Below the pieces are notes generated by a model. It did no database searches, had not been told where the DNA came from, and saw nothing but the letters and a program-made list of their open reading frames with translations. Of a stretch of 14,153 nucleotides of DNA, positions 13,893 through 14,153 are shown piece by piece. Position numbers and translations under genes: made by a program. Numbering within the stretch: position 1 is the first letter of the stretch; each line of letters opens with the position of its first letter. Source of the stretch: an uncultured Chloroflexota bacterium (GTDB lineage: Bacteria > Chloroflexota > Anaerolineae > Aggregatilineales > Phototrophicaceae); NCBI GenBank assembly GCA_937927665.1, contig CALBRY010000482.1, positions 1-14,153 on the forward strand, written 5' to 3'.

Positions 13893-14153
13893 ATGGCAGA
13901 TGTGATCATCGTTGGCGCAGGGCTGGCGGGATTGGTCGCCGCCGCTGAACTCGCGGACGCGGGCAAGCGTGTGCTGCTGCTCGATCAAGAACCGGAACAG
14001 AGTCTCGGCGGGCAGGCATTCTGGTCATTTGGTGGGCTGTTTCTGGTCGATTCACCGGAACAGCGTCGGCTCGGCATTCATGATTCGCACGAACTCGCGC
14101 TGCGCGATTGGCTCGGCACAGCCGATTTTGACCGCGAAGAAGATTTGTTGGAT
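13893..14153 (+). CDS. FAD-binding dehydrogenase, KstD-like (3' end outside window)
   Basis: Only the first 87 residues are present; the frame is open at the window edge. 'DVIIVGAGLAGLVAAAELADAG' contains the Rossmann GxGxxG dinucleotide motif (residues 8–13), followed by 'RVLLLDQEPE' with Asp31 as the ribose-binding acidic residue. 'SLGGQAFWSFGGLFLVDSPEQRRLGI' (38–63) is, as I recall, strongly conserved in the predicted flavoproteins annotated as FAD-binding dehydrogenases, related to 3-ketosteroid Δ1-dehydrogenase and fumarate reductase flavoproteins. The real substrate is unknown. AGGAGG lies 8 bases before ATG 13893; TACAAT at 13852–13857 is a candidate -10 without a clear -35. Divergent from the methyltransferase. 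Confidence 0.85.
   Translation, partial: MADVIIVGAGLAGLVAAAELADAGKRVLLLDQEPEQSLGGQAFWSFGGLFLVDSPEQRRLGIHDSHELALRDWLGTADFDREEDLLD

Overview
The window looks like a stretch of bacterial chromosome from a moderately GC-rich organism, most likely a member of the Chloroflexota (Anaerolineae-like). This is an inference from the gene set: a helicase-associated winged-helix protein, a DhnA-type class I aldolase, a long secreted HEFQH metalloprotease with a jelly-roll domain, a YtxH-like protein, and a Fur–FeoA fusion in a compact feo operon. I see no insertion sequence, phage gene, CRISPR array, rRNA or tRNA. Genes are tightly packed, and no gene-free stretch exceeds about 260 bases.

Layout, left to right. 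(1) 1–3150, plus strand: the 3' end of a helicase-associated-domain gene overlaps by 4 bases a secreted zinc metalloprotease gene. (2) 3160–4020: a YtxH-like membrane protein (minus) and ridA (plus) are divergent. At both outer convergent junctions, M30/M6-type protease/ytxH and ridA/chrA, there are inverted repeats with one left arm and two competing right arms. (3) 4020–6993, minus strand: a six-TM PAS histidine kinase gene overlaps a chromate-transporter (chrA) gene by 14 bases, with no response regulator nearby. (4) 7098–9506, plus strand: a DhnA/FbaB-type aldolase and a diheme cytochrome c peroxidase, each followed by a strong terminator hairpin. The AT-rich region before the peroxidase holds three 16-bp dyads. 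(5) 9534–13044, minus strand: the iron-uptake operon fur-feoA fusion → feoA → feoB → feoC, preceded by a perfect 7-1-7 dyad that resembles a Fur-family box. (6) 13194–13787, minus: a class I SAM methyltransferase. (7) 13893–14153, plus: the 5' end of a KstD-like FAD-binding dehydrogenase gene, cut by the window edge.

The most notable system is the feo operon. Its first gene joins a Fur-family repressor to a FeoA/SH3 domain, an architecture analogous to DtxR/IdeR regulators. The structural Cys4 zinc site is kept, but most classical regulatory-metal ligands of Fur are replaced and two extra cysteines are present. The operon also encodes a divergent stand-alone FeoA, a full-length FeoB and a FeoC with two cysteine clusters. 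Together these suggest a self-regulated ferrous-iron importer whose sensor may work differently from textbook Fur.
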